In this document: piece by piece, positions 22,801-32,205 of the stretch
Position numbering within the stretch: position 1 is the first letter of the stretch
Layout: each line of letters starts with the position of its first letter
Assembly: GCF_035582795.1 (NCBI RefSeq)
Contig: NC_134368.1
Location: forward strand, 31,060,501 to 31,124,500
Length of the DNA stretch: 64,000 nt
Origin: Mycteria americana
Lineage: Eukaryota; Chordata; Aves; Ciconiiformes; Ciconiidae
Direction: 5' to 3'
Translations under genes and position numbers: made by a program
The notes under the pieces: model-generated
What the model saw: only the letters and a program-made list of their open reading frames with translations
Database searches by the model: none
Told to the model about the DNA's origin: nothing

Positions 22801-25800
22801 ATTTTATTTCCATTAAAGGTAATAAAAATAATTATCCTAGAAAGGAAACCATTCAGACAGTTAAAAAATTATGGAAGCAGCAGTGGTCTTTGTGACCTTG
22901 ACCGCAAATGGTGTGCACCAGCACAGCATCAAACTGAAAAGACAAGAAGACAGCCACACATTTACTCTGCCCCATGTGTATTATAGGAGTAAAGGGAGGC
23001 AAGGAAGAAAGGGGGCTTCTAGTTTCTCTGGCATCTTTTTGGAGGTAGTACAGAAAGGGATAGCAATAGGGATGACCCTCTGTTGCCCATCATGCACGCA
23101 GAAGATCTCATTCCCTTTGTAATGATTTTACAAACACTTAAAGTGGGATTTTTAGGAGGCGTTGCTTACAGGGGTTGCGCTCCTGCCTTCCCACAGGCGT
23201 CAAGCCAGCACTGAAGCCTGGATATCAGCAGGGCTGGGAAGAGGCCAACCTGCCTGTTTGCCCCTCATGGGAGAGCAGAGGTAAGTTAGTCCTTCAGCTT
23301 CTACGGCCAGGGCACTCTACATAATACTTCTGCCTGGGGAAAACCTTGAGAAAAATAGGCCAAACAACCCCACCAGTATCCTGTAAGTCAGAGCTTCAGA
23401 GAAGTTAGGGACCAGGAAAAGTGGAACATGTAAAGGTACAAATGGCCAGCATCCTGGAAGATCCACTTCCAAAGGATGCACCCTGCATCCCCTTCAGCGT
23501 CCACAAACCTGTGCTGAATATGAATTAACAGCCTAGAAATTTCCACATTCCCTTACCAAGGTTTAAACCACTCTGCCATCCTGAAAAAGTTTCTAAGATA
23601 AAAATTTTAGGGACATGTGGAAAGATGCTCTTTAATGAAAATTCGACCTTACTTGGTTTACAGATGGAGTTTTGTTTTGCTGCTTTCAACTTTGCTCAAA
23701 CTGCAATGGAACCACAATTGTTTCAGGAAGCACAACAGTCTTAGAAAATTAGCAGCTTTCAAATTATCACACTTGTTTTCCTTTGGGACTAGCCCAGGTA
23801 TACATCATCCCCCAGATTTCTTAAGAGAATCAAGTGTAACATAATTCATTTTGTAAAGATGATATCTGCAAGAGACATCATGAAAGATAAACATAAAATG
23901 GATGGAAAATAAAAAGCAAGCTGCTTGGCTTGAAACTAAAATTTTCTGGAGTAATTAAAGAAATGTTTTTCATCCAACACTTTACAGTGAGAAACAAAAC
24001 TTACAGTTTTTGAATACAATCCTGTCAAAGAAGATTTATACAACTCATCTAGTTCTTCTCACAACACGTGCATAGTTTTTAATTGAGCCAACAAAGCAAA
24101 TTACAGCCGACATGAGCTGCAGGATCTTCTACAAGAACATGCCAAGATTTGTGTTAAACCTAGTCACGCAATAAACAACTGTTTGAAAATACACATGCAG
24201 GCATGAAGTCCTATGTATAAAAATCTGTTTAATATCTTCATAGATGAGGAACAGAAAGACATTAGGAATTAAATATTTTTGGAGTAGAGATCAAGTCACA
24301 GCTAAACAGAGAGGCTTACTGCTCGAAATTAAAGGAAAAATACTTCAGATGAAACTATGTACTCAAAAGATGTTAAAAATGTGCTATGATTTTGCATTTC
24401 TAAATTTTCAGCACCAAAACCCAGTGCCCTTCAAAATGATCCAATTTAGCTACACAGATACTAAAAGGCAGATACTATGATCACTTACCTTTTTTTAGAT
24501 ATGATAGTTTCAAATATTTTCAAAATATTTTATGACTTGAAATTCATCTATTAGATTTTTAGGGAGTTTTTACTTTATTTTTTATACAACTCCCAATAAC
24601 TGCATTGATTTCTAACTCATATAATGAAACTTTTATCAACTTTAAATTTTGGTGGGGCACAAACTGTGTTTAAAACAGTTGTTAAAAACCTCAGTGGCTA
24701 CGGGACATACCTTATAAGGAGAAAAGGAGAGAGAAAAAGAGAGTGAAAGAAAGAGGACGAGAAAAGGAGAGGGAGGGATGGAAGGAGGAAGAGAGGGATG
24801 GAGGAAGGGAGGAATATACATGAGATCAAGATGAAAGGAAAAGAACAGTAGTTACAATATCAGGCAAAACAAATACTCTCCTCTTGCATGGTTGCTACAT
24901 GAAATGGTTTGATAACCTGATTAAAATATTCATTCATCATTTTATGTAAGAGATATAAACTTTAATGCTACAAAAAGTCCTTCTAAGAGGCTATCCGATT
25001 CCCACTTATCTATAGAAACCTTTTTGAGTCTTAACAAGAAATGGAGGCTTCCCAGTGCCTAACAGATAAAGCAGAAAAGCACCTATAGGCTAAACCCATT
25101 CCCATAGCACTAAGCCAGGCAGGGAATGCATACGGCCACGGGAAGGGCACTACTTCTTCAGAGGAGCTCAACTGATCGCACACAACCCATGTGTTAACAC
25201 CTGCCAGTCAAAAGAGAGGTCCATTTGTAGACAGCTGTATGTATGATGGAAAAACTCCATACTGCCTGCTTATTTCTGCTACTCTAAACCTCCTGAACTG
25301 CCCTCAGCAGAAGATTGGTCCTATTCAAGCAATTAAATCCATCGCATAGCCAGATGAGGGGGCTGCAAGGTGTTAATACATCCCTTGCTGCGTTCCAGCA
25401 CTTAGTCCTAAGCAAACAACCTGGGTTACATCCAAAGAACATACTGATGCTAATTACACTTCCAGTAAACTTTTAGAGGGTATTTTCTTATCATCCGACT
25501 GCCCCCCAACTGAACTGTATTAAATATTTAACAATTTTTCCCATTTCAGACACCAGACTGGTCCTAAGTGCCAGAAGACTTCAGTAGCAGGTTTTCTCCA
25601 CCTTAGCTTTCCAGTGACATTTTGCAACACTCCTGATTCCTGTTGTTACAAAGCATTGCTTAGTTTGAACTACATCCCTTCACTGCTCCACCGTGTACTT
25701 ATGAGTTTGGAAGAATTTTTTTCTGGCTCAAGACTGGAATCAAGTTTTACAGTCTGTCTCTAAATCACTGTATGTGCTTTCCATTGTAAAACTATTTTTA

Positions 25801-26493
25801 ACTGAAAAAATTAAAACACTGTGGGGGAGACGGAGAGAGAGAAAAACACTGTATATTAGTCCTGATGACCTATAGTAATATCACAGTTCAAGTGTTCACA
25901 TTTTAGAAACAAAAGCTGCATTTTTCACCTATTTACAGACAGGAGTGCCTCTTGCACTTACAGAGATGGGAGAGAAAATACACAGGAATATAGTTGCTGT
26001 ATGGATGCGGGCATCCTGCTTTGCTATGCCATGAGAGGTCTTAGTCCAGGACCATCTTGACCTAGCCCTGCCTTTCACAGGCATTTATGTCGTATCACAG
26101 TGCTGCAGAGCAAATCCCCTATTTCTTCCTCAGACAATTCTTTGTTGACATCGACACGGATATGCCTGAGTTTGGATGAAGGACTTGAGGAAGTTCTTGA
26201 TTATTAGGTCAATTATAAAATCTGTACTTAAATATCTTCCATATGGGCAGAAGACATATAGGATTAGCACATCAGCAAAATTAGTGCTGTAATTTTGACA
26301 GCATGCTAGAGAAATAACATACACTGTGAAAAGAAAGATCCACTTGCCTGGTGGGTGTTGCTGCCTGGATTATGTATGGAATTAAACTGCTTCATGTGCA
26401 TTCGAGCTCTTGCAATATCCCTGAGGGACCGAAAGATATTGTCCACTGCATCTGTGGCTTTGTGAGATGTCAGGGTCAGCGATGAGTCACAGC
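13735..26493 (-). CDS. SCFD2: SCFD2, Sec1 family domain containing 2, last four coding exons (5' part outside window)
   Basis: Reading the minus strand, four exons (26493-26348, 22734-22600, 17983-17864, 13827-13735) join in frame into about 164 residues, the C-terminal quarter of a protein of roughly 680 aa. Diagnostic segments are SYKPLLKQVVEEI, DIEHMSSGLTDLLKTGFSMF, VGGVTVSEVKMVKD and IELLFAADRL. The product is a divergent Sec1/Munc18-like (SM) protein, predicted to act with SNAREs in vesicle traffic; it is much less studied than its relative SCFD1/Sly1. Position and orientation, convergent with RASL11B, match known vertebrate synteny. Junctions are GT-AG except the donor of the 26.3-kb exon, which is GC. 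Upstream exons were not recognised between 26.5 and 64 kb, so the next exon probably lies beyond the right edge. Identity is very secure. Confidence 0.95.
13828..17863 (-). other. SCFD2: SCFD2 last intron (about 4.0 kb)
   Basis: GT-AG intron between the KPGTQ exon and the terminal exon. It holds a pyrimidine-rich tract at 16353-16402 (plus strand) and no recognised repeat or gene. Confidence 0.8.
17864..17983 (-). CDS. SCFD2: SCFD2 coding exon, second from the end
   Basis: A 120-bp exon of 40 codons, phase 0 on both sides, from VNRPYPGDHPLLIIF through VTVSEVKMVKD to KPGTQ. The acceptor is TTCATTTTACAG|GTG and the donor ACCCAG|GTAAAA. It covers the final Rossmann-like strand and helix of the SM fold. 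Confidence 0.96.
22068..22330 (-). mobile_element. CR1-type LINE reverse-transcriptase remnant
   Basis: The minus strand encodes TYLDFQKAFHKAPYQRIL, matching the LINE RT motif (Y/F)LDFxKAFDxVxHxxLL with the second catalytic-region Asp changed to His. It is preceded by KGSLTSHSFWSSSETPNKQ, the usual SLTSH/CFT...K region. No flanking ORF survives, so it is inactive. Confidence 0.65.
22332..22373. repeat. Two-copy direct repeat, 18-bp unit, period 24
   Basis: CCTTATTTAGGTGTCCAG occurs identically at 22332-22349 and 22356-22373. Confidence 0.85.
22600..22734 (-). CDS. SCFD2: SCFD2 coding exon, third from the end
   Basis: A 135-bp exon of exactly 45 codons (phase 0 on both sides), from ASYKPLLKQ to GFSMFMK. 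The acceptor is TTTGTGCAG|GCT and the donor ATGAAG|GTAAAC. This is the most conserved stretch of SCFD2 in the window. Confidence 0.96.
22735..26347 (-). other. SCFD2: SCFD2 GC-AG intron (about 3.6 kb)
   Basis: It begins GCAAGT at 26347 and ends TTTGTGCAG at 22735. It contains the polypurine (polypyrimidine in the RNA) tract at 24716-24814. It is AT-rich with no other gene. Confidence 0.8.
24716..24814. repeat. 99-bp polypurine (GA-rich) tract
   Basis: Only about four pyrimidines in 99 bases: GAGA/GAAAGA units followed by GGGAGGGATGGAAGGAGG-like units. On the SCFD2 transcript strand it is CU-rich. Such tracts can form intramolecular triplex DNA and bind PTB/PCBP proteins. Confidence 0.85.
26348..26493 (-). 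CDS. SCFD2: SCFD2 coding exon, fourth from the end (GC splice donor)
   Basis: A 146-bp exon with acceptor TTTCTTTAG|GC. It enters with two bases completing a codon, then encodes 48 residues beginning CDSSLTLTSHKATDAVDN and ending SNTHQ, matching the SCFD2 segment just before ASYKPLL. The donor is CAG|GCAAGT: a GC-AG intron whose other donor positions match the U1 consensus. The nearest GT (4 bases further) would break frame with the next exon. Confidence 0.92.
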
Positions 26494-27884
26494 CTAAAGA
26501 AATAAAGAAACACGGAGCTGAGCGAGTGAAAAACTTCAAAGTTTTTTGATAATAAGCAGTAGCAAAAGGATAACTGGGCAGAAATTTTAAATTAGTTTCA
26601 TCATGTTATATTCTAGAAACACAGGGGCTTGATAGACAGCATGTCCTCGGCATGGCACGAGTCTCTGTAGCTAAGCAAGAAGCCATAAATCCTAGACAGC
26701 AAGCCAAGCGAACAGCACCTCTCTAACCACATTTGTAACCTAGATCATACAGCAATTTCATTGGCGCAGGATACGTTTTGCTCTCCACAGCGAACAGAAG
26801 ATCCCATGCTAGCAGGCTCCGAAGAAGAGCCCCCCATGGAAAGGAGCCATGGAAAGGAGCTGGTTCACTGGGCTCCTTGGGGCAAAACCATGAAGAGCGG
26901 AATTGCTCCTCAGGCATCGTACCCAGGCCCCGGCTGGCAGCCTGCTGACTCCAAATGCATTTCCTACCTTTGCGACACGAAAAATGGGAAAAGTCTGTGC
27001 TAAATACAGCGGAAATGATAGCTACGCATCGAGAAGAGCTGTATTATCCTAAAAAAGTCCTTATCCCTCAAAATAGCATAGTTATTACTTTTAATGTATA
27101 TTTCCAAAGCACTTCTGCTAAGATATAATGCTTATCTTCCACTGAGGCCAAACTCCATTTAGAGGACCACGTAAAAGGTCCCTCCAGGTGGCCAGGCAGT
27201 GCCTCGGCAAAGAGGAATTCTTATCGCTGGCTCCATCCCCCTTACCACAGGACCTATGTTGCACAGAGCCATAGAAAAATGCTTTCTCAGCTGACCTGCT
27301 GATGAGAATTATCCAAGTCAGAGATAACTGGGTCGCCTGCTGTTTGTATTGCCCTGTCAACACAACTCGACACCTTTTGACATATCTGCCCGCCTCTCTT
27401 CTCCCTTGACTCCTCATCCCCATGGCGGAAGATCCAGCACAAAATAACCCTTCTTGCCAGACGCACGCACAAATACGCGCTCACTCCTGCTTATTGCCAG
27501 TGTCTTCTCCGCGGGACGCTGCTGTAGGGGTTTGTGCGTCCACCCCCTGTCCCGCAATCGGTCCTGCACTGGTGAACCTTTATGTCTGTGCAGAATCCTG
27601 CTGAGAAGATGGGGTCTCCCCGCAGGTCCCAGCACCTGCCGGCTCACATCGAGCTGCACCAGCGCAGCCCGGCACTGAAAACAGACACCAAAACCTGTCG
27701 TGAAGGAGCCTGGGTTTTTGGGTGGGGGGGGATTCTGAACAAACTTTCCTCTACAGCTGACAGAGGACAGAATCATTACGCACTAAAGAAACAACAAAAA
27801 AGGCGGTACTTTCAAAATTTACAGGGAATTTGTAATAGCTAATCTGGATCACTCTTTCACATCTTTGCATTCTGTACAGCAGAA

Positions 27885-27916
27885 TATATATGTAATATAT
27901 ACACATACACACACAC
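27885..27916. repeat. TA/CA microsatellite
   Basis: Alternating ATATAT, then ACACATACACACACAC. Confidence 0.75.
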
Positions 27917-29572
27917 TTATAGAGGTCTGAAACTATTCCTACAAGATGGTGATTAGACACTGAGCTTTTATTTGTCTGAATATTATTTGTTGAAAGGCTC
28001 CAAGTCGGATCCCCAGCTGGTGCAGCAGAACGGATAAAATGACTGTACTTCTGCAGGGCTACATCAAAACAAGCTGCTGAGGATTTATGCCATTATAACC
28101 CACAAAGCAACGAAGCGAACACGAGCTGGGCCTTGGTGACTCCTGTGTTGTAATTCTAAGGCAGACACTCATATATTTTTGGACAGAGCTCTTGAAATTA
28201 TTATTATTTTTTTTTAAATGAGTACAAAATAACTTACAGAAATATTTTTGTTGTTATATATGTGCAAGATCTGCGTGCTCTGATACTCTGATTGACCAAA
28301 GCTTAGTTTTTCATTTGGCCGAGGAGCCTGCGTGTTGTCAGTGAAAGCCCTGAACACAAAACCCACTCTGCAGCTCATTACCCCACTCCACCGGTGCTCT
28401 TGAAATCAGAGCGATGGCTCCTGTGAGTGATCTTGTGCTGGCTTATGTGCAAGGGAAAGGCGTCCAACAGCTGAAAAAAGTGAAACTGAACACCTCCTGG
28501 ACAGATGAGGTCGATAAATAAAGTCTGAGGTGATAAATCCTGGTCTATATTTATCACTAGCACAGGCAAAATATTCAGAGGAGACCTTATATTGTTGGTG
28601 TGCTTTTACCCTGCCCATGGGAAAACACAGGAATGAGAAAACGGGGCAGTCCCTATTAACTCCCAACTCAGAGGCTGTGCGTATTTAATAGTTAACATTT
28701 ATAAAGCATTTTGCAAATGAAAATTAAAATGAAGAGCCATATCTCATTATTATATTACTGGATTTTTCTTCTCTCCGAGAGACAAGCTTTCTCTGTTTTA
28801 GCCACGTTAGAGATAAGCAGCTCCTAGCTAATGTAAGTAGTTATATTTTCTTTGCCCTCTCTTTAATCTTTTATCAGTAAAAGCTATTGCTTTTGGCCAA
28901 GCCACCTCTGGAATGTTTCCTTTCGCTAGCAAAGGCAAGTCCCCCGCGTTGAACAAGTTCAGGCAAGGTAAAAATCACATCAAGTTTGCTTTGCTTTGCA
29001 CACTCTTCTTTTTTTCCTAATTGTTTATTTTCTCGGCCCATTTAAAAGCCTTTTGTTTTGGCCCTACAGTTATTTTTCTCATGAAAATAAATATTTGTTT
29101 CCTTCTCCTATCGGCATCACTTCTCTTTCCCTCTCTTTTTATAACAAGAGCCTTTTGACCAAGAAGTTTCAAACCACCTTGTCACTTCCCAGTTCTGGAA
29201 CTGCAGGGCAGTTTCCAGTGGACGTGGTCTGCTTCGTGGCTGGAAGCCCCCGTGATGCTCCTCACCTTGCCTGGCCCTGAGCATCCCACTTTGCTTTTTG
29301 TTACTGGGTCAATCTTCTCTTGAGCAATTTCTCGGCGAAGCGCAGCCTCTGTAACATCACTCACCGCTCGAACCTCATTGCCAGGGAAATGCTGTCTGGA
29401 GCTTGGGCTTTGCTATACAGCTTGTGCTGACACACTTGTGGGCTGGAGGAGGCCATGGAATCATTCACCCTCACCATCTGTTTAACAGGCCACATCGCTT
29501 CATCACCGTTGCCCGAACCAAAACAAGAGCTCTGGCATGCCATGCGGTGTGCCAGCAGCTCCTCATCCTCCA

Positions 29573-29604
29573 TGTTCAACCATGCAGATGTTCAACCATG
29601 CAGA
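29573..29604. repeat. 16-bp tandem duplication
   Basis: ATGTTCAACCATGCAG is repeated twice head to tail. Confidence 0.8.
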
Positions 29605-31533
29605 CTGGAGCATATCTCGAGGAGCACTGTCACATTGAGCAGGGCGTCAATGTGTGCTTCCAGTCTCTACGGCAGAGTGTGGTGCTGGACCCGGTTTGGA
29701 GCTGGGGGGCACTGGGAGTTGAAGCTCCAGTCCGGTGCCAGTTTAAGGCTCACAGACAGAGGGAAAAGAGTGGTATTTTCAAAGGTTTCTCTAAAATGTG
29801 GCTTCCTTGGGACTTCTGACCAAGAAATATCACATGTTTGGGGAAGTCATGGCTCTCTTTTTCCAGCCTGACATCCAGTTCTTCTTTTTTAAAATGTACA
29901 TTAAAATATAAGTTTTCTTTGCCATCTTATTGTTGAGATTAATAACAAAAATCTCAGGTTGTCCGAAGGCTGCTGCCTACTTGTCACACTGCAGGAGTTT
30001 CGAATAGGGGAGCCGGGTTTCTTTCCAGCCTGGAGAACAACAGAAGGTTGTGTTGTACAAATGGCAGGCGGCTACAAATCACCTCCCGTTCACACCTTCC
30101 CCGTGAATGGGGCTGTGGGTGCATATGGAGAACAGAACACAATCCCTCTTCTCTGCCCGCTTCATGCTACCAAGAAATCTGCTCCTTTTACAACAATGAA
30201 GAGGTGGAATACATTAGCTGCTGCACAGCTCATGTGCTAATTAAAACAACTCTTCCTGTTACTGTTTTTTCACAGGAAGTTAAATGGCATTAGCAGAGCA
30301 TGCTGAATGAATTCCTTTGAATCCCAAGCCCTATTATATATGGGAAAAGGCATTTAAATGAAATTTGGGGATACTGCTTTCCTGTCGGACTTGAAGAAGC
30401 CCTCGTGGAAAAAAGAAAATCACCATTAACCAGCATGGGAATAAATATTTTAAAGCACATATCCAAGATCTTGATGATATCCCGAGACGAACACAACCCG
30501 GTTCTGCGGTAAGCAGACCTCACCGATACTGCTTCTGTTCTGCTGCCATCCACTTGCGCTGAATTTGAGGGGAGACAGAGTGTCAGGAGCTGCATCCAGT
30601 ACCAAACAGGATGAGACTGCCAGCCCTTATTTTTGACCTACTTTTGAGCTTTTTCATCAGAGAGAACACATCTCCTCTTAAGCTATGCATCTGCATAAAC
30701 ATTAGTACCAGAATTAATATATTTTCACAAGAAGCTTGAGAAGAGGAGAATGGAAATGCTCTTCTCTACAGTCTGGGGTGACCCAGAAACCAAACTGGAC
30801 CAGTTTTTCTACTGATTTCTGAAATCGGAAGGGAGATACTTTAGGAGAAGGAAACAGACATTGTGAACCCACGAGATCTATAATTATACAGTGGCATGTG
30901 ATTGATTATTCCCTTCCTGAATGCAATAAATGAGAATTTCAGACCTGTGTATCAGAAAACCTTTCACTGTGCTTTGTCTCTTTTGGTATGTGGCCCAGGC
31001 GTTATAAACAAACTTGTTCCTTCTCTAAAGCAGTATGATAATTATTAACACTTTGTGAAGGTCTTTGATACTTCCGAGACATCACTGAAAGGCTATGATT
31101 CTTACAAAGTTAAAAATTTAGGAAAGCTGAAAGTTTACCACTTTACTGTGTTTTATTGGTATTAACTTAGGCTCTCTCTACCTTAGGCTCTCTCTGTAGC
31201 CCATTTACAGAAAAAAACCATTTAAACCCTGCAAGCCCTGGCATGGAGCTGGCAGAGTAGCCAAGCCGTTTTAGAAGCACACAGTGAAGCATGGGCTAAA
31301 CCAGAAAACTGGTACTTCAAAGAAGAGAAACTCCAGCATCAGGATTGCATTATGCAAGCTATTTTCTAGATATGCAGAGTTAATTTGCTTGTCAGCAAAA
31401 GACAGAGAAAGAACAGAGATATACGGTGCCTTGAGGGTCAGAACTCAAAATACAGCACTATGATATTAAACTAATGAAAATCTTCTATTTTTATACTTTA
31501 GATGATAGCATAGCAATGGGGGCTCCTCTTTTT

Positions 31534-31944
31534 CTAGCAGATAAATCTAAAAGCATGTATCTGTATACCCACAGCCATATGTTTTATAATAGTTTTGATA
31601 TATTCATGCATTAAGATTGTTACGAAAAAGTAGGTACGAATACATATGGTTACACAGACCACAGCTGTTTTTTGCAAGGGAAAAAAAAACATGTAAAAAC
31701 CAAAAGTAGGATGAAATTTGTGTGATTCTCCTCTCCTCTTTCTTCCTGATAGATTCTGCCATGCATTTGAATCTTTATTCTTCAATCTGATTTGTATTAA
31801 ATCGTGCTCTCTGCTGCATCTAAAAGGGAAGCTGGTAAGCGAGTGTGACACTGTGGGACAAGGAAGGACAGGCCGGAATGCAAGGCATCTGTCATTGCCC
31901 AACAGCAACATCAGCAGAAGGTGAAAAATCAGAACCGACTCCAT
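31534..31944 (-). CDS. Unrecognised 136-codon open frame with signal-peptide-like start (doubtful)
   Basis: I do not recognise it. The start at 31944 has context AAAATGG (A at -3, G at +4). Residues 1-22 resemble a signal peptide (acidic residue, hydrophobic core with five Leu, CLA before F23). Residues 64-66 form an N-glycosylation sequon (NLS), and GRKRRG at 67-72 is a dibasic processing-like motif. The later part is hydrophobic and AT-coded, like translated non-coding DNA. The same frame is open upstream to 32499 (321 codons), the longest open frame in the window. AATAAA on this strand occurs at 31157-31152. It is most likely fortuitous, but the CpG pocket just 5' makes it worth testing. 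Confidence 0.15.
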   Translation of the reverse strand: MESVLIFHLLLMLLLGNDRCLAFRPVLPCPTVSHSLTSFPFRCSREHDLIQIRLKNKDSNAWQNLSGRKRRGESHKFHPTFGFYMFFFPLQKTAVVCVTICIRTYFFVTILMHEYIKTIIKHMAVGIQIHAFRFIC

Positions 31945-31974
31945 TTTAGTTTGGGGGATTATGGAAGAGAGGTA

Positions 31975-32205
31975 CGTTCCCCCGCCCTCGGGAAGAGAGC
32001 ATCCAGAGGGGACAGACGCAGCGTGGCCTGTGACAGCTTCCCCCAGCACACGGCACGCGTCTACCCCTGGGCATGGCGAGGATCCCACCCCGCGCTCGCT
32101 CGGTCCTCCGCACCCCCAGCGCGAGCGTGCGCGGCGCCGGCTGGGGCAGCCATGTTTGTGCTGCTGGCAGCTCCCCGCGAGGAGCAAGCCCCCGGGCAGC
32201 CTTGA
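31975..32205. promoter_or_regulatory. Isolated CpG-rich pocket inside SCFD2 intron
   Basis: About 24 CpGs in about 235 bases (my count) at roughly two-thirds G+C, surrounded by AT-rich DNA, which satisfies the usual short-island criteria. It could be an alternative promoter or enhancer. On the minus strand an open frame with a favourable start context (31944-31534) begins just downstream; on the plus strand a GCAGCCATG start at 32151 opens only 17 codons. Confidence 0.5.

Larger units (their letters stand above)
26494..31974 (-). other. SCFD2: Start of large SCFD2 intron, no further exon recognised
   Basis: AT-rich non-coding DNA. It contains a TA/CA microsatellite at about 27885-27916 and a 16-bp tandem duplication near 29573-29604. 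Two 138-codon open frames overlap at 29403-29871 but have no recognised domain. 28680-28900 and 30230-30380 are AT-rich single-copy stretches with TAAT, GATA and MEF2-like motifs and may be regulatory. Confidence 0.55.

Noticed and set aside
29403-29871. Two overlapping 138-codon open frames
   Set aside because: Both frames are open at once, neither is protein-like, and no splice or promoter context supports them.
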